Under the pieces are notes generated by a model. It did not search any database. It saw only the letters and a program-made list of their open reading frames with translations, and had not been told where the DNA came from. Positions 43,184-52,394 of a stretch of DNA of 64,000 nucleotides are shown in pieces (position 1 is the first letter of the stretch; each line of letters begins with the position of its first letter). Origin of the DNA: Candidatus Krumholzibacteriota bacterium. GTDB lineage: Bacteria > Krumholzibacteriota > Krumholzibacteriia > Krumholzibacteriales > Krumholzibacteriaceae. Position numbers and translations under genes: made by a program. Where the stretch lies: contig JAFGBF010000006.1 of NCBI GenBank assembly GCA_016933255.1, forward strand, positions 1 through 64,000, read 5' to 3'.

Positions 43184-43648
43184 ATGGTTATCGAGAAAAA
43201 TGGACAGTTGATCGGAACCGGCAAAAAGTTCGCGGTCATCGTCGGCAGATTCAACGAAATGGTCACTGGGCATCTTTTGACGGGAGCCCTCGACTGTCTT
43301 GTAAGGCACGGGGTAGGAGAGGATGATGTCGAGGTCTACAGGGTTCCGGGATCTTTCGAGATACCGCAGGCAGCCAGGAAGGCGGCAGCAACCAGGGTAG
43401 ATGCTGTTGTCTGTGTCGGCACCTTGATCAGAGGCGATACTCCCCATTTCGATCTTATCGCCGGACAGGTCGTCAAGGATCTGTCGCACGTAGCCTTCGA
43501 ATCTGGAAAACCGGTGACTTTTGGTATCATTACGGCCGATACGCAGGAACAGGCCCTGGAGAGGGCGGGAAGCAAGGCTGGAAACAAGGGATGGCAGGCT
43601 GCTCTGTCGGCGATAGAGATGGCCAACCTCTGGAAAGAGATCAGCTGA
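43184..43648 (+). CDS. ribH: 6,7-dimethyl-8-ribityllumazine synthase
   Basis: Condenses dihydroxybutanone phosphate with the ribitylamino-uracil to give lumazine. It has 154 residues: FAVIVGRFNEMVTGHLLTGA near the start, YRVPGSFEIPQAARKAA, CVGTLIRGDTPHFDLIAGQV with the catalytic His, and VTFGIITADTQEQALERAGSKAGNKGWQAA. ATG 43184 has AAGGAGAG upstream; an earlier in-frame ATG would overlap ribBA. nusB starts one base after the stop. Confidence 0.97.
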   Translation: MVIEKNGQLIGTGKKFAVIVGRFNEMVTGHLLTGALDCLVRHGVGEDDVEVYRVPGSFEIPQAARKAAATRVDAVVCVGTLIRGDTPHFDLIAGQVVKDLSHVAFESGKPVTFGIITADTQEQALERAGSKAGNKGWQAALSAIEMANLWKEIS

Positions 43649-43649
43649 T

Positions 43650-44060
43650 ATGAGCCGAAGACGTAAATCCCGTGAAATAGTCCTTCAATCGCTCTATGCC
43701 GATAATATTTCCGGGACAGGCTGGAAGGAGACACTTAAGAATACGGTGGAGCGGAGAGGCTCCACAGACGAGACTGTCGAATATGCCGAGAGGGTCATAT
43801 CGAATATAATCGAGTCACGGGAAGAACTTGATAGAATGATAAAAGAATCCCTTGAAAACTGGAAACTGGAAAGAGTAGCGGTCGTTGACAGGATAATACT
43901 TCAGATCGCTCTTGCCGAGCTGATCTACTGCCCGGAAGTGCCTACAGGAGTGATCATTAACGAAGCGATAGAGATAGCTCACAAATTCAGTTCCGGGAAA
44001 GCTGGATCTTTTGTAAACGGGATCCTGGACAAGCTGGCAAAGGAGATCCGAAAAGATTAA
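43650..44060 (+). CDS. nusB: Transcription antitermination factor NusB
   Basis: RNA-binding factor that joins the NusE/S10 antitermination complex on rRNA operons. It has 136 residues and is all-helical: RRKSREIVLQSLYADNISG near the start, the ENWKLERVAVVDRIILQIALAE core and the EVPTGVIINEAIEIAHKFS block ending in FVNGILDKLA. ribH-nusB adjacency is common in bacteria. It is the last gene of the riboflavin operon. Confidence 0.95.
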   Translation: MSRRRKSREIVLQSLYADNISGTGWKETLKNTVERRGSTDETVEYAERVISNIIESREELDRMIKESLENWKLERVAVVDRIILQIALAELIYCPEVPTGVIINEAIEIAHKFSSGKAGSFVNGILDKLAKEIRKD

Positions 44061-44201
44061 GTGCATTTTATAAATCTGCTCGAAAAATGTGTTTTCCCGG
44101 GCACGCAAATATTTCTATAGTGTATACTTTTGGTGACCGGATCAGAGATGTAGTTCCAGGAGTTGCTTTTCGGGCCGGGACCGGCTGCTGAGATTCGCGG
44201 G

Positions 44202-44975
44202 GTGAACAGGTTGAGAATATCGGAAAAGAAACACTGGAGCGATTTCTGGGATGAATCTGGAGATGTCTCTGATGTCTATGACAATGAGGGAAGGGTCAGT
44301 AAACATTTTTCCGCTGTCCGCGGTTTCAAGGGACTTAAGATCCTCGAGGTCGGCGCCGGCACCGGCAGAGACGGGATATATATGTCGCGGCAGGGTGCCA
44401 TGGTGGTGTCTCTTGACTATAGCCTGTCGAGTCTCAGGATGATCAGGGGACAGGTAAGTGAGCAGGATAATGTCGGATTGTGCTGCGGAGACGCTTTCAA
44501 CCTGCCGTTTATGGAAGGGACCTTCGACCTTGTTTTCCATCAGGGGCTGCTGGAGCATTTTCGCAACCCGCAAGATATGATAACCGAACATCACAGGGTC
44601 CTCAAAAAGGGAGGGTATATCCTTGTTGATGTTCCGCAGAGATGGCACTACTATACGCTGATAAAACACCTGTTTATCATGATCGGAAAATGGTTTGCAG
44701 GGTGGGAAACGGAATTTTCTCCCCGCGAGCTGGAAAATATTCTAAGAGAGGGTTCATTCGAGATAGTCAAGACTTACGGGGAATGGCTCAATCCGCCTAT
44801 CTGGTTCAGGATCCTTAGAAAGGCCATCAAGCCTTTTGGGATCATACTGCCTATGTACCCTGCGGTATTTACTGTATCAAGGCGCATCTTTTCGGGTTTT
44901 CGTGACAAAATACTCAGTATGAGGTTTGCCCTCTATTTTACCGTTGTGACCGGTTCGATAGCAAAAAAAGTATGA
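44202..44975 (+). CDS. Class I SAM-dependent methyltransferase
   Basis: A protein of about 257 residues with a Rossmann methyltransferase core: ILEVGAGTGRDGIYMSRQGA (motif I), an acidic residue after strand 2 (VVSLDYS), GDAFNLPFMEGTFDLVFHQGLLEHF and VLKKGGYILVDVPQ. The C-terminal 90 residues are hydrophobic and Arg/Lys-rich, which suggests membrane contact. The acceptor is unknown; it opens the glycan cluster, so a lipid-linked sugar or polyprenol derivative is possible. The start is uncertain: GTG 44202 or TTG 44211, with no clear ribosome-binding site for either. Confidence 0.82.
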   Translation: MNRLRISEKKHWSDFWDESGDVSDVYDNEGRVSKHFSAVRGFKGLKILEVGAGTGRDGIYMSRQGAMVVSLDYSLSSLRMIRGQVSEQDNVGLCCGDAFNLPFMEGTFDLVFHQGLLEHFRNPQDMITEHHRVLKKGGYILVDVPQRWHYYTLIKHLFIMIGKWFAGWETEFSPRELENILREGSFEIVKTYGEWLNPPIWFRILRKAIKPFGIILPMYPAVFTVSRRIFSGFRDKILSMRFALYFTVVTGSIAKKV

Positions 44976-44988
44976 AAAGGAAGATACC

Positions 44989-46101
44989 TTGAGGATACTT
45001 GCCATTAACTGGAGAGATATGAAGCATCCCGAAGCCGGGGGCGCCGAGGTGCATCTGCATGAGATCCTGGTCCATCTTTCCCGCTGGGGACATGAAGTGG
45101 TGGAGATGACTTCAGGTTTCCCGGGCTGCAGCGGCGAAGATGAGATCGACGGCGTCAGAATAATCAGAGCAGGACACTGGTTCGACGCAAATTTTACACT
45201 TCCGCTCGCCGCACGCAGATATCTGAGGGATAACCAGTGCGACGTGATTATCGAAGATATCAATAAACTTCCATTCTTCATGCCGTTATGGACAAAAATT
45301 CCCGTAGTCGGAGTTATTCCGCATCTTTTCGGAACGACTGTCTTCAGGGAGGCAAACTGGCTGATCGGTTCTTATGTCGTCATTATGGAAAAATTGCTTC
45401 CGCTGGTCTTCAGGAAGAACAGATTTATCGTTATAAGCCCCAGCACTGCCGATGATCTTGCAGCTCGAGGAATAGAGAGGAAAAGGATCGATGTAGTCCT
45501 GTGCGGACTTGATCATGAGAGATATCGTAATCTTTCCTTGAAAAGATTCGATCGTCCCACCATCGTTCATCTTGGGAGGCTGCGTAAATATAAAAGTGTA
45601 GAAGTCGTAATGCGGGCTATGGAAACGGTAACGGAAAAGATTCCCGGAGCCAGGCTCGTTATTGTCGGAGACGGCCCCTACAGGGGTGAACTCGAAAAGG
45701 AAGCCGCAAAGCTTGATCTCGGAGATGCTATAGAGTTTAAAGGATATATGGAGCATGATAGGCTGGTGGAATTTCTCAACAGGGTCCATCTGCTTTTTAA
45801 CCCGAGTCCCAAAGAGGGATGGGGGCTGACTGTAGTCGAGGCGAACGCGTGCGGTGTCCCGGGAGTGGCAAGTGACAGGCCTGGATTAAGAGATTCTGTG
45901 ATCGACGGAACGACCGGGTTCCTCGTTCCATACGGAGATTCTTCCGCTTTTGCCGATAAAGCGGTCAGGATACTTGGAGACGAAAAGCTCTGGAAACGGA
46001 TGAGTGATGATTCACTTGAGAGAGTAAGAGGTCTGACCTGGGAGCGCTGCGCGCGGGAGACGGAAGAACTGCTTCTTGAACTGACTGGTCGTAACGAATA
46101 A
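44989..46101 (+). CDS. GT4 family glycosyltransferase
   Basis: A 370-residue GT-B fold enzyme. The N-terminal half shows EAGGAEVHLHEILVHLSRWGHEV, typical of GT4 acceptor domains. The C-terminal half shows IVHLGRLRKYKSVEVVMRAM and the nucleotide-sugar motif FNPSPKEGWGLTVVEANACG (EGWGLxxxEA). It acts in the cytoplasm on a growing glycan, probably lipid-linked; the sugar is unknown. TTG 44989 has AGGAAG five bases before it. It lies between the methyltransferase and the flippase-like membrane protein. Confidence 0.9.
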   Translation: MRILAINWRDMKHPEAGGAEVHLHEILVHLSRWGHEVVEMTSGFPGCSGEDEIDGVRIIRAGHWFDANFTLPLAARRYLRDNQCDVIIEDINKLPFFMPLWTKIPVVGVIPHLFGTTVFREANWLIGSYVVIMEKLLPLVFRKNRFIVISPSTADDLAARGIERKRIDVVLCGLDHERYRNLSLKRFDRPTIVHLGRLRKYKSVEVVMRAMETVTEKIPGARLVIVGDGPYRGELEKEAAKLDLGDAIEFKGYMEHDRLVEFLNRVHLLFNPSPKEGWGLTVVEANACGVPGVASDRPGLRDSVIDGTTGFLVPYGDSSAFADKAVRILGDEKLWKRMSDDSLERVRGLTWERCARETEELLLELTGRNE

Positions 46102-46114
46102 CGGGAAAGTACTT

Positions 46115-47077
46115 TTGAATATAAAGAGAATATCATTTCAGCTTTTAAAGGTGGTAGTGAGCGCCGGACTGATTATATTTCTTCTCAGCAGGAAATCTCC
46201 GGGCGAACTCGCTCCATATCTTAAGGACCTCGACCCTGCCTTGCTCTTAACGGCCGTCGGCATCTTTTTCTCAAGCAGTCTTCTGGGGGCTCTTCAGTGG
46301 TTTATTCTTCTCAGGGCGGCCGATGTGATCCTTCCCTTCGGCAAAACGTTCCGGCTGTATTTCACAGGGCTGTTTTTTAATAATTTCCTCCCGGCCAACG
46401 TAGGAGGAGATGCCCTGAAGATCTTCGACGTCGTCAGGACGGGGAACGACCCACACAAGGTATTTGCCGTCACACTTCTGGACAGGGTGTTTGGCATCAC
46501 AGGGCTCTGTCTGCTTGCTCTGATCGCTTCATTTTTTCTCTATGCTCGTGATTCGGCTGCTTACAACTGGTTATATATATTGATATTCCTGTCGTGTATC
46601 GTCCCGGTTTTCCTACTTGCATTAAACAGGAGGATATCACGGTCGTTCAGGTCTGTTCTTGGTAAAATAGGTCTTTGGGGGATAGGGAGCAGGATCGATC
46701 AGGTACTGCTCCATCTTGGCAATCTGAGAAACCTTCGTTCGATGTCTGTCAGACTGATCCTGCTGACTTTGTTGATACAGTCCCTTCGAATCGCTACGCA
46801 CATCTTTGTAGGGAGATCTCTTGGCATAGATACGGGCTGGTGGGCCAATATTCATTTTTTTGTCTTTGTGCCCCTTCTCGGACTTGTAATGACTCTTCCG
46901 GTATCGATAAACGGTCTGGGTATCAGGGAAGGAGCGGGGGTCGTTCTTTTTATGCAAATAGGAATTGGTGAGGAACTTGCGGTACTGATGGAGTTTATAA
47001 CATATGTTGTACAATTGGCGGTGAGTCTTCTTGGCGGAATCTTTTTCATCATGAGAAAGCATGAGACATCTGGATGA
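46115..47077 (+). CDS. Lysylphosphatidylglycerol synthase TM-like (UPF0104) membrane protein
   Basis: A 320-residue integral membrane protein with about eight hydrophobic segments. Family hallmarks are the block FFNNFLPANVGGDALKIFDVVR near residues 85-110 and the end motif VSINGLGIREGAGVVLF. It lacks the catalytic domain of MprF, so it corresponds to the flippase-like half only. Relatives are found in hopanoid, glycolipid and exopolysaccharide clusters and are suspected lipid or lipid-sugar transporters. TTG 46115 follows GGGAAAG. Its position between a GT4 and the DUF2723 genes supports a role in moving a lipid-linked product. Confidence 0.85.
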   Translation: MNIKRISFQLLKVVVSAGLIIFLLSRKSPGELAPYLKDLDPALLLTAVGIFFSSSLLGALQWFILLRAADVILPFGKTFRLYFTGLFFNNFLPANVGGDALKIFDVVRTGNDPHKVFAVTLLDRVFGITGLCLLALIASFFLYARDSAAYNWLYILIFLSCIVPVFLLALNRRISRSFRSVLGKIGLWGIGSRIDQVLLHLGNLRNLRSMSVRLILLTLLIQSLRIATHIFVGRSLGIDTGWWANIHFFVFVPLLGLVMTLPVSINGLGIREGAGVVLFMQIGIGEELAVLMEFITYVVQLAVSLLGGIFFIMRKHETSG

Positions 47078-47155
47078 CGAACCGAAAGGATTTCCGGGAG
47101 TATTTGAATGTCTGCCGCCGCCGATGGCCGGTGGAATATAAGAAAGGGTTACTGC

Positions 47156-49723
47156 ATGTCGGAGAAAACGTTTAACAGGTCCCTGGCGGCTTTAATATTC
47201 GTTATCAGCCTGATCGTCTATGTTATGACGATGGCTGCCACGACTTCCTTCTGGGATTCAGGCGAATTCATAGCGACCTCATATATTCTGGGGATCCCCC
47301 ATTCGCCGGGTACTCCCCTGTATGTACTGGTGGGCAGAGTATTCTGTCTTCTTCCTTTTGCTGTTTCAGTCGCTCAAAAGGTCAATCTGCTTTCTGCCTT
47401 TTCGGCCGCACTCGGAATACTGATGGTTTATCTCGTTATCGGACAGGTAATAAGGTTCATGTATGGAGCGGGCAAGACTGCTCTTGAAAGATTTATCAGG
47501 TATGCTGGGCCTGTTGCCGGTTCTTTCTTTCTCATGTTTTCAGACACATACTGGACGAACGCTTCGGAATCGGAAGTGTACGCGCTGAGCACTTTTGTGA
47601 TGGGGCTATGCACCCTTCTGGCGCTGCGATGGCTGAAGAACCCTTCCTGCGAAATAAGCGCCTCTGAAAAAGAGGAGATCGTTCAGTCGGCGGGAAAGGC
47701 GGAAGGATCGAGACTTATAGAGGGCCTTATAGAAAAAAAGAAAGATCATTCGAGGAATATAATCCTTTTGATCGTCTACCTTCTTTCTCTCGGAATCGGA
47801 TTTCATCTTGGAACAGTAATGGTCTACGGCGGGATCTTCCTGATGCTGTTTATCGTCAAGGAAAAGGTGTTCAGTAATTTCGAACTCCTGGTCTTTACAT
47901 TCGGATTCGGCGCAATAGTGGCCGATATGACTATTCATAAACATTCCGGCCTTACAGTCGTCCTTCTGATTATCTTCGCGATATTGGTGATGTGGACTAC
48001 GATGTCCAAAAGCAGATTCGTGTTGAGCGCTTCTCTTCTTGTACTGCTTGGAATATCAGTTCACCTCTTTCTGCTTATAAGGTCTCATTGGGACCCGGAG
48101 CTTGATATGGTCGATCCGGAAAACTGGAGGGCACTGTACGCTCATCTCAGAAGGGAGCAATATCCTCCGATCAATGTCATGGTGCGAAAATCTTCTGTGC
48201 TGTTCCAGGTGGGGCAGTTCGCCCGCTATTTCCGCGAACAGTTCCGTCTCGCAGGGGATCTTTTTCTGGGACCTTTAAACCTCGGAAAAGCATCTATCGT
48301 AATTCCCGTTACACTCGGCCTTTACGGGATCGTTACCAATTTTGTCCGCGACCGCAGGACATGGATACTGAATTTTACAAATCTCGCGATAAATACCCTG
48401 GGGCTGATCATTCTGTTGAATTTCAGCGATCAGGAGCCCAGGGAAAGGGATTATTTTTACGGACCTGGATTTTATTTCTTTGCCATTTTCATCGGGATAG
48501 GAGCAACGGCTTTTCTGATGATGATGCTCGATTATGCAAGGGAAAAAGGCCGTGTTCTGAAGCAGGCCATAGTCCCCGCAGGTATTCTGCTCATTATTCT
48601 CTCCGTCATCCCAGCTGGTTACCAGTGGCACAAACATGACAGGTCGAACAACTATCTTCCCAGGGATTATGCCTATAATATGCTGGCAAGTCTTGAACCG
48701 GACGCGATACTGGTCACAAACGGAGATAATGATACGTATCCCCTCTGGTATATCCAGAATGTAGAGAAGTACAGGACCGATGTAAGAGTGATGAACCGGA
48801 TGCTGCTGAATACTCCGTGGTATATCAAACAGATCAGGGATAATTACCCGAAGGTACCGATCACGCTGACTGATCAACAGATCGACGGCCTCAGGCCGGT
48901 CCGCAGCTCGGTTGACGGAAGCATTATCTGGGTCTATACGAGAATGCTCGATCATGTCATCAAGAATGTCAGCTGGAAACAGCCGATCTATTTCGGAGTG
49001 ACTGTACCAAGCGAAGTCTGGCAGAGATATTCCGACTACCTGGAGATGGAGGGGATGGTTCGGCGGCTTGTGCCGGTGAAAGGCAGGTTCATGGTCAGCG
49101 ACTTCATGATGGCTCGAAATATGGGGGAGATCTACAGCTGGAGGGGCGTGCTGACCGACGAAGGCCTGACTGATGACTCGGTGTACAAACCGGAAGATGT
49201 GATAAAGATGTACCAGAACTATTCTGTAGCCGCAATGCAGCTCGCGGTCGATGCCGCGAATGCGAATGATTTTCCCGGCGCGGTCAGATGGGGCGAGATG
49301 GCGTTCAACATAAGCCCCAGTTTCAGCTGGGGTAAAAAAGAGATGGGATTCTACTATATCAGAAACGGCCAGCAGGATAAGGCGATAGAATATTACAACA
49401 AACTGATAAAGATGGAACCGGGCAACGGAGACTACTGGGTCGGTATCGCTGCCGCCTACGAAAGTTCCGGCCGGATAGATCTTTCTCTGAGCACCCTTCT
49501 TGAAGGTGCGGCGGCAGCGCCGGATAACAAAGATGTATTCAAACACGGCTTTCAGGTGGCCGCCCTGCTTGGTAAAAGGGAAGATGCTGTCTTTTTCGTC
49601 AAAAAATGGGTCGAGCGTCATCCAAGCGACAGGGAGTTTATTTCTCTCTATGAGAATATAGACCGTGTCCTGTATGAGGAGTTCGGAGTGGGTGCGGACC
49701 CTGATTCTGCCGGTGAGCGATAG
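47156..49723 (+). CDS. DUF2723 (TMEM260-like) membrane glycosyltransferase candidate, paralogue 1
   Basis: An 855-residue protein with about a dozen membrane segments in the first 530 residues and a soluble C-terminal part with TPR-like repeats (about 700-855: EMGFYYIRNGQQDKAIEYYNKLIKMEPG). The first periplasmic loop has SFWDSGEFIATSYILGIPHS, where the Asp/Glu pair sits at the position of catalytic residues in GT-C enzymes. The family includes human TMEM260, an O-mannosyltransferase; a similar role here is an inference. Another conserved block is TNGDNDTYPLWYIQNVE. ATG 47156 has AAAGGG seven bases upstream. A close paralogue follows. Confidence 0.85.
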   Translation: MSEKTFNRSLAALIFVISLIVYVMTMAATTSFWDSGEFIATSYILGIPHSPGTPLYVLVGRVFCLLPFAVSVAQKVNLLSAFSAALGILMVYLVIGQVIRFMYGAGKTALERFIRYAGPVAGSFFLMFSDTYWTNASESEVYALSTFVMGLCTLLALRWLKNPSCEISASEKEEIVQSAGKAEGSRLIEGLIEKKKDHSRNIILLIVYLLSLGIGFHLGTVMVYGGIFLMLFIVKEKVFSNFELLVFTFGFGAIVADMTIHKHSGLTVVLLIIFAILVMWTTMSKSRFVLSASLLVLLGISVHLFLLIRSHWDPELDMVDPENWRALYAHLRREQYPPINVMVRKSSVLFQVGQFARYFREQFRLAGDLFLGPLNLGKASIVIPVTLGLYGIVTNFVRDRRTWILNFTNLAINTLGLIILLNFSDQEPRERDYFYGPGFYFFAIFIGIGATAFLMMMLDYAREKGRVLKQAIVPAGILLIILSVIPAGYQWHKHDRSNNYLPRDYAYNMLASLEPDAILVTNGDNDTYPLWYIQNVEKYRTDVRVMNRMLLNTPWYIKQIRDNYPKVPITLTDQQIDGLRPVRSSVDGSIIWVYTRMLDHVIKNVSWKQPIYFGVTVPSEVWQRYSDYLEMEGMVRRLVPVKGRFMVSDFMMARNMGEIYSWRGVLTDEGLTDDSVYKPEDVIKMYQNYSVAAMQLAVDAANANDFPGAVRWGEMAFNISPSFSWGKKEMGFYYIRNGQQDKAIEYYNKLIKMEPGNGDYWVGIAAAYESSGRIDLSLSTLLEGAAAAPDNKDVFKHGFQVAALLGKREDAVFFVKKWVERHPSDREFISLYENIDRVLYEEFGVGADPDSAGER

Positions 49724-49738
49724 GAGAATTTTCTTCCA

Positions 49739-49788
49739 ATCCCCCGGTAAATATTGATATCCTCGAAGCCTGTAGGTTGTCGGGGGAT
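49739..49788 (+). repeat. Inverted repeat between the two DUF2723 genes
   Basis: ATCCCCCG (49739-49746) and CGGGGGAT (49781-49788) are exact inverse complements around a 34-base spacer, in the 103-base gap between the two paralogues. They could form an RNA stem that protects or attenuates the transcript; no T-run follows. A shorter CCT/AGG pairing lies inside the loop. Confidence 0.4.
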
Positions 49789-49826
49789 CTGAACCAGAGG
49801 CACAAGATTCCCGGAAAGGTACTGAA

Positions 49827-52376
49827 ATGTCGGAGAGATTGATTCACCGCTCACTCGCGGCCGTTATATTTGTTACAAGCCTTACGGTCTACGTGATGAC
49901 GATGGCCGCAAGCGTCTCATTCTGGGATGCCGGTGAGTTTATTGCGGCATCGTATATTCTCGGTATTCCTCATTCGCCCGGGACTCCCCTTTATATCCTT
50001 GTCGGAAGAGTATTCTGCCTTCTTCCTTTGGCGCTTTCCGTAGCGCAGAAGGTGAATTTTCTCTCCGCCCTTTCCGCCGCTCTCGGTGTCCTGATGATCT
50101 ATCTTTCCAGCGTCTATTCTGTGCGGTTCATATTCGGGAAGGGCAAGACTCTTGCGGGAAAGATAGCGAGATACTCGGGGCCTGTCGCCGGTTCATTTTT
50201 CCTCACATTCAGCGATACATACTGGACAAATGCGTCGGAAGCAGAGGTTTATGCGCTAAGCGCCTTCGTAATGGGTTTTTGTACTGTACTCGCGCTGAAA
50301 TGGCTGAGATCCAGCGATGGACAGACCGGTACAGTCGAACGAGAGAGAATAACGGCTGATGCGGCCGGAGCCGGTGGAGATAAACTCATAGATGAAACCT
50401 CCGAGAAAAAGAGAAGAGATTCCAGGAATATCATACTTTTGATAATCTATCTGCTCTCGCTCGGGATAGGGTTCCATCTGGGAACGATCCTCATATACTC
50501 CGGCATTTTCATAATGCTTATGATGGTAAGGAACAAATCTTTCGATAATATAGAGCTTCTCGTTTTTACTTTCGGTTTTGCGGTCATAGCCGCCGACATG
50601 ACTGTCCACAGGAATTCGATACTCACCGTCATTCTTCTTTCGATATTCATCATTATGCTGATATGGGTCACTATCTCCAGAGGCAGGTTCGCGCTGCTTG
50701 CTACCGGCCTGCTCGTGCTCGGGATATCGGTTCATCTCTACTTGCTGATCAGGTCGGGGATCAATCCGGCAATCGACGAGGTCGACCCGGAGAACTGGAA
50801 GTCGCTTTATGCTGTTCTTCGGAGGGAACAGTATCCGCCGATGGATATATTTACAAGGAAGGCTCCGCTGATCTTCCAGATAGAGCATTTTGCCGATTAT
50901 TTTTCCAGGCAGTTCAGACTGGTCGGCGATTATTTTGCAGGCCCGGTCAATCTTGGGGTACTTACGGCATTCGTTCCCGTAGGGCTGGGTATTTTCGGTA
51001 TTGTTGCGAATTATATGAGAGAGAAAAAAAGCTGGGCCCTCAACTTTACGAATCTTGCGGTCAACTCGGCCGGCCTCATTTTATTTTTAAACTTCACTGA
51101 TCACGAAGTCCGGGAGAGAGACTATTTCTACGGAGCAGCCTTTTATTTCTTCGCCATCTTCATCGCAATAGGGGCGACCGCGCTGCTGATCATGGTTGCA
51201 GAACAGGCTAAGAAGGCCGGCCGGAACCTGATAAGATCTGTCGTTCCCGCTGCTCTTCTTCTTATCATCATTTCGATCCTTCCATCCGCTCATCAGTGGC
51301 ACAGACATGACAGGTCGAATGATTTCATTGCGCGTGACTATGCGTACAATATGCTTGCCGGACTCGAAGCGGATGCGGTGATCTTCACAAACGGCGATAA
51401 CGATACTTTTCCGTTGTGGTACATTCAGAACGTCGAGCATTTCAGGACCGATGTAAGAGTGGCAAACCTAAGCCTTCTGAATACATCGTGGTATATCCGC
51501 CAGATAAGGGACCAGTACCCTTCCGTTCCCCTCGAATTGACAGATTCCGAGATCGACCTGCTGAAACCGATCCGTGTCAAGGACGGCATTCTGTGGAAGA
51601 GGGATCTGGCTGTCAACCACATCATGAGGAGCATAAACTGGACAAGACCTATTTATTTTGCCGTGACAGTTCCGTCGGATGTGTGGAGCAGATATTCTGA
51701 AAACCTTGAGATGCAGGGTATGGTACGGCGTTATGTCCCAAGAAAGGGTAAATATCTGGTCAATGATTTCCAGATGACAAGGAACCTGTCGGATATCTTT
51801 GTCTACAGGGGTATCCTGAATAAGGATCTGGAAAGAGACGATTCGGTCTTCAAATCGCAAGATATCGATAATATGTTTATCAACTTTTCTATTGCTTCAT
51901 TCCAGCTTGCCCAGTTGAGGTCAAGAGATGGAGATGATGAAGAAGCGGTCAAGTGGGCAGAACTGTCTTATAACTTCTCGCCCGGTTTTGAATGGCCGAA
52001 AAAATATTTAGGTATCTATTATATGCGTAACAGGCAGTACGAAAAGGCGGTCGGCCATTACCGCAGGGAAATAGAAAAAGATCCGAAAAACGGAGAATTG
52101 TGGGTCAACCTGGCTTCTGTCTATGAAGCGGCTGGCGATCAGGAGATGGCGCTGGAGGAGCTTAAAAAAGGTATTACCAGCGCGGGAGAGTTCAGGGATC
52201 TGTTCGGGCAGGCTTTCAGGGTCTCAGCGATCCTTGGCCGGCCTGCTGAGGCAAAAGGGTATATCGAAGCCTGGCTGAAAAAAAATCCTGGCGATGAAGA
52301 ATATCAGGCTCTGTACGATGACATAGATGGTGTGCTTCAGAGGGAGTTTGGTATAGGTGACGAGATCATCCCCTGA
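49827..52376 (+). CDS. DUF2723 (TMEM260-like) membrane glycosyltransferase candidate, paralogue 2
   Basis: An 849-residue protein with the same architecture as its upstream neighbour: GT-C-like membrane part with SFWDAGEFIAASYILGIPHS, a second block TNGDNDTFPLWYIQNVE, and C-terminal TPR-like repeats (YYMRNRQYEKAVGHYRREIEKDPKN). The two proteins are highly similar at the N-terminus and less so in the linker (about residues 165-195) and the C-terminus, which points to a tandem duplication followed by specialisation. ATG 49827 has GGAAAGG upstream. The next gene is an NAD-dependent epimerase, 18 bases downstream. Confidence 0.85.
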   Translation: MSERLIHRSLAAVIFVTSLTVYVMTMAASVSFWDAGEFIAASYILGIPHSPGTPLYILVGRVFCLLPLALSVAQKVNFLSALSAALGVLMIYLSSVYSVRFIFGKGKTLAGKIARYSGPVAGSFFLTFSDTYWTNASEAEVYALSAFVMGFCTVLALKWLRSSDGQTGTVERERITADAAGAGGDKLIDETSEKKRRDSRNIILLIIYLLSLGIGFHLGTILIYSGIFIMLMMVRNKSFDNIELLVFTFGFAVIAADMTVHRNSILTVILLSIFIIMLIWVTISRGRFALLATGLLVLGISVHLYLLIRSGINPAIDEVDPENWKSLYAVLRREQYPPMDIFTRKAPLIFQIEHFADYFSRQFRLVGDYFAGPVNLGVLTAFVPVGLGIFGIVANYMREKKSWALNFTNLAVNSAGLILFLNFTDHEVRERDYFYGAAFYFFAIFIAIGATALLIMVAEQAKKAGRNLIRSVVPAALLLIIISILPSAHQWHRHDRSNDFIARDYAYNMLAGLEADAVIFTNGDNDTFPLWYIQNVEHFRTDVRVANLSLLNTSWYIRQIRDQYPSVPLELTDSEIDLLKPIRVKDGILWKRDLAVNHIMRSINWTRPIYFAVTVPSDVWSRYSENLEMQGMVRRYVPRKGKYLVNDFQMTRNLSDIFVYRGILNKDLERDDSVFKSQDIDNMFINFSIASFQLAQLRSRDGDDEEAVKWAELSYNFSPGFEWPKKYLGIYYMRNRQYEKAVGHYRREIEKDPKNGELWVNLASVYEAAGDQEMALEELKKGITSAGEFRDLFGQAFRVSAILGRPAEAKGYIEAWLKKNPGDEEYQALYDDIDGVLQREFGIGDEIIP

Positions 52377-52394
52377 GGCAGTGGAAGGAGCAAA

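Noticed and set aside
48275-49621. Minus-strand open frame of 448 codons
   Set aside because: It is antisense to the first DUF2723 gene, which has clear family motifs; His/Pro-rich composition without recognisable domains.
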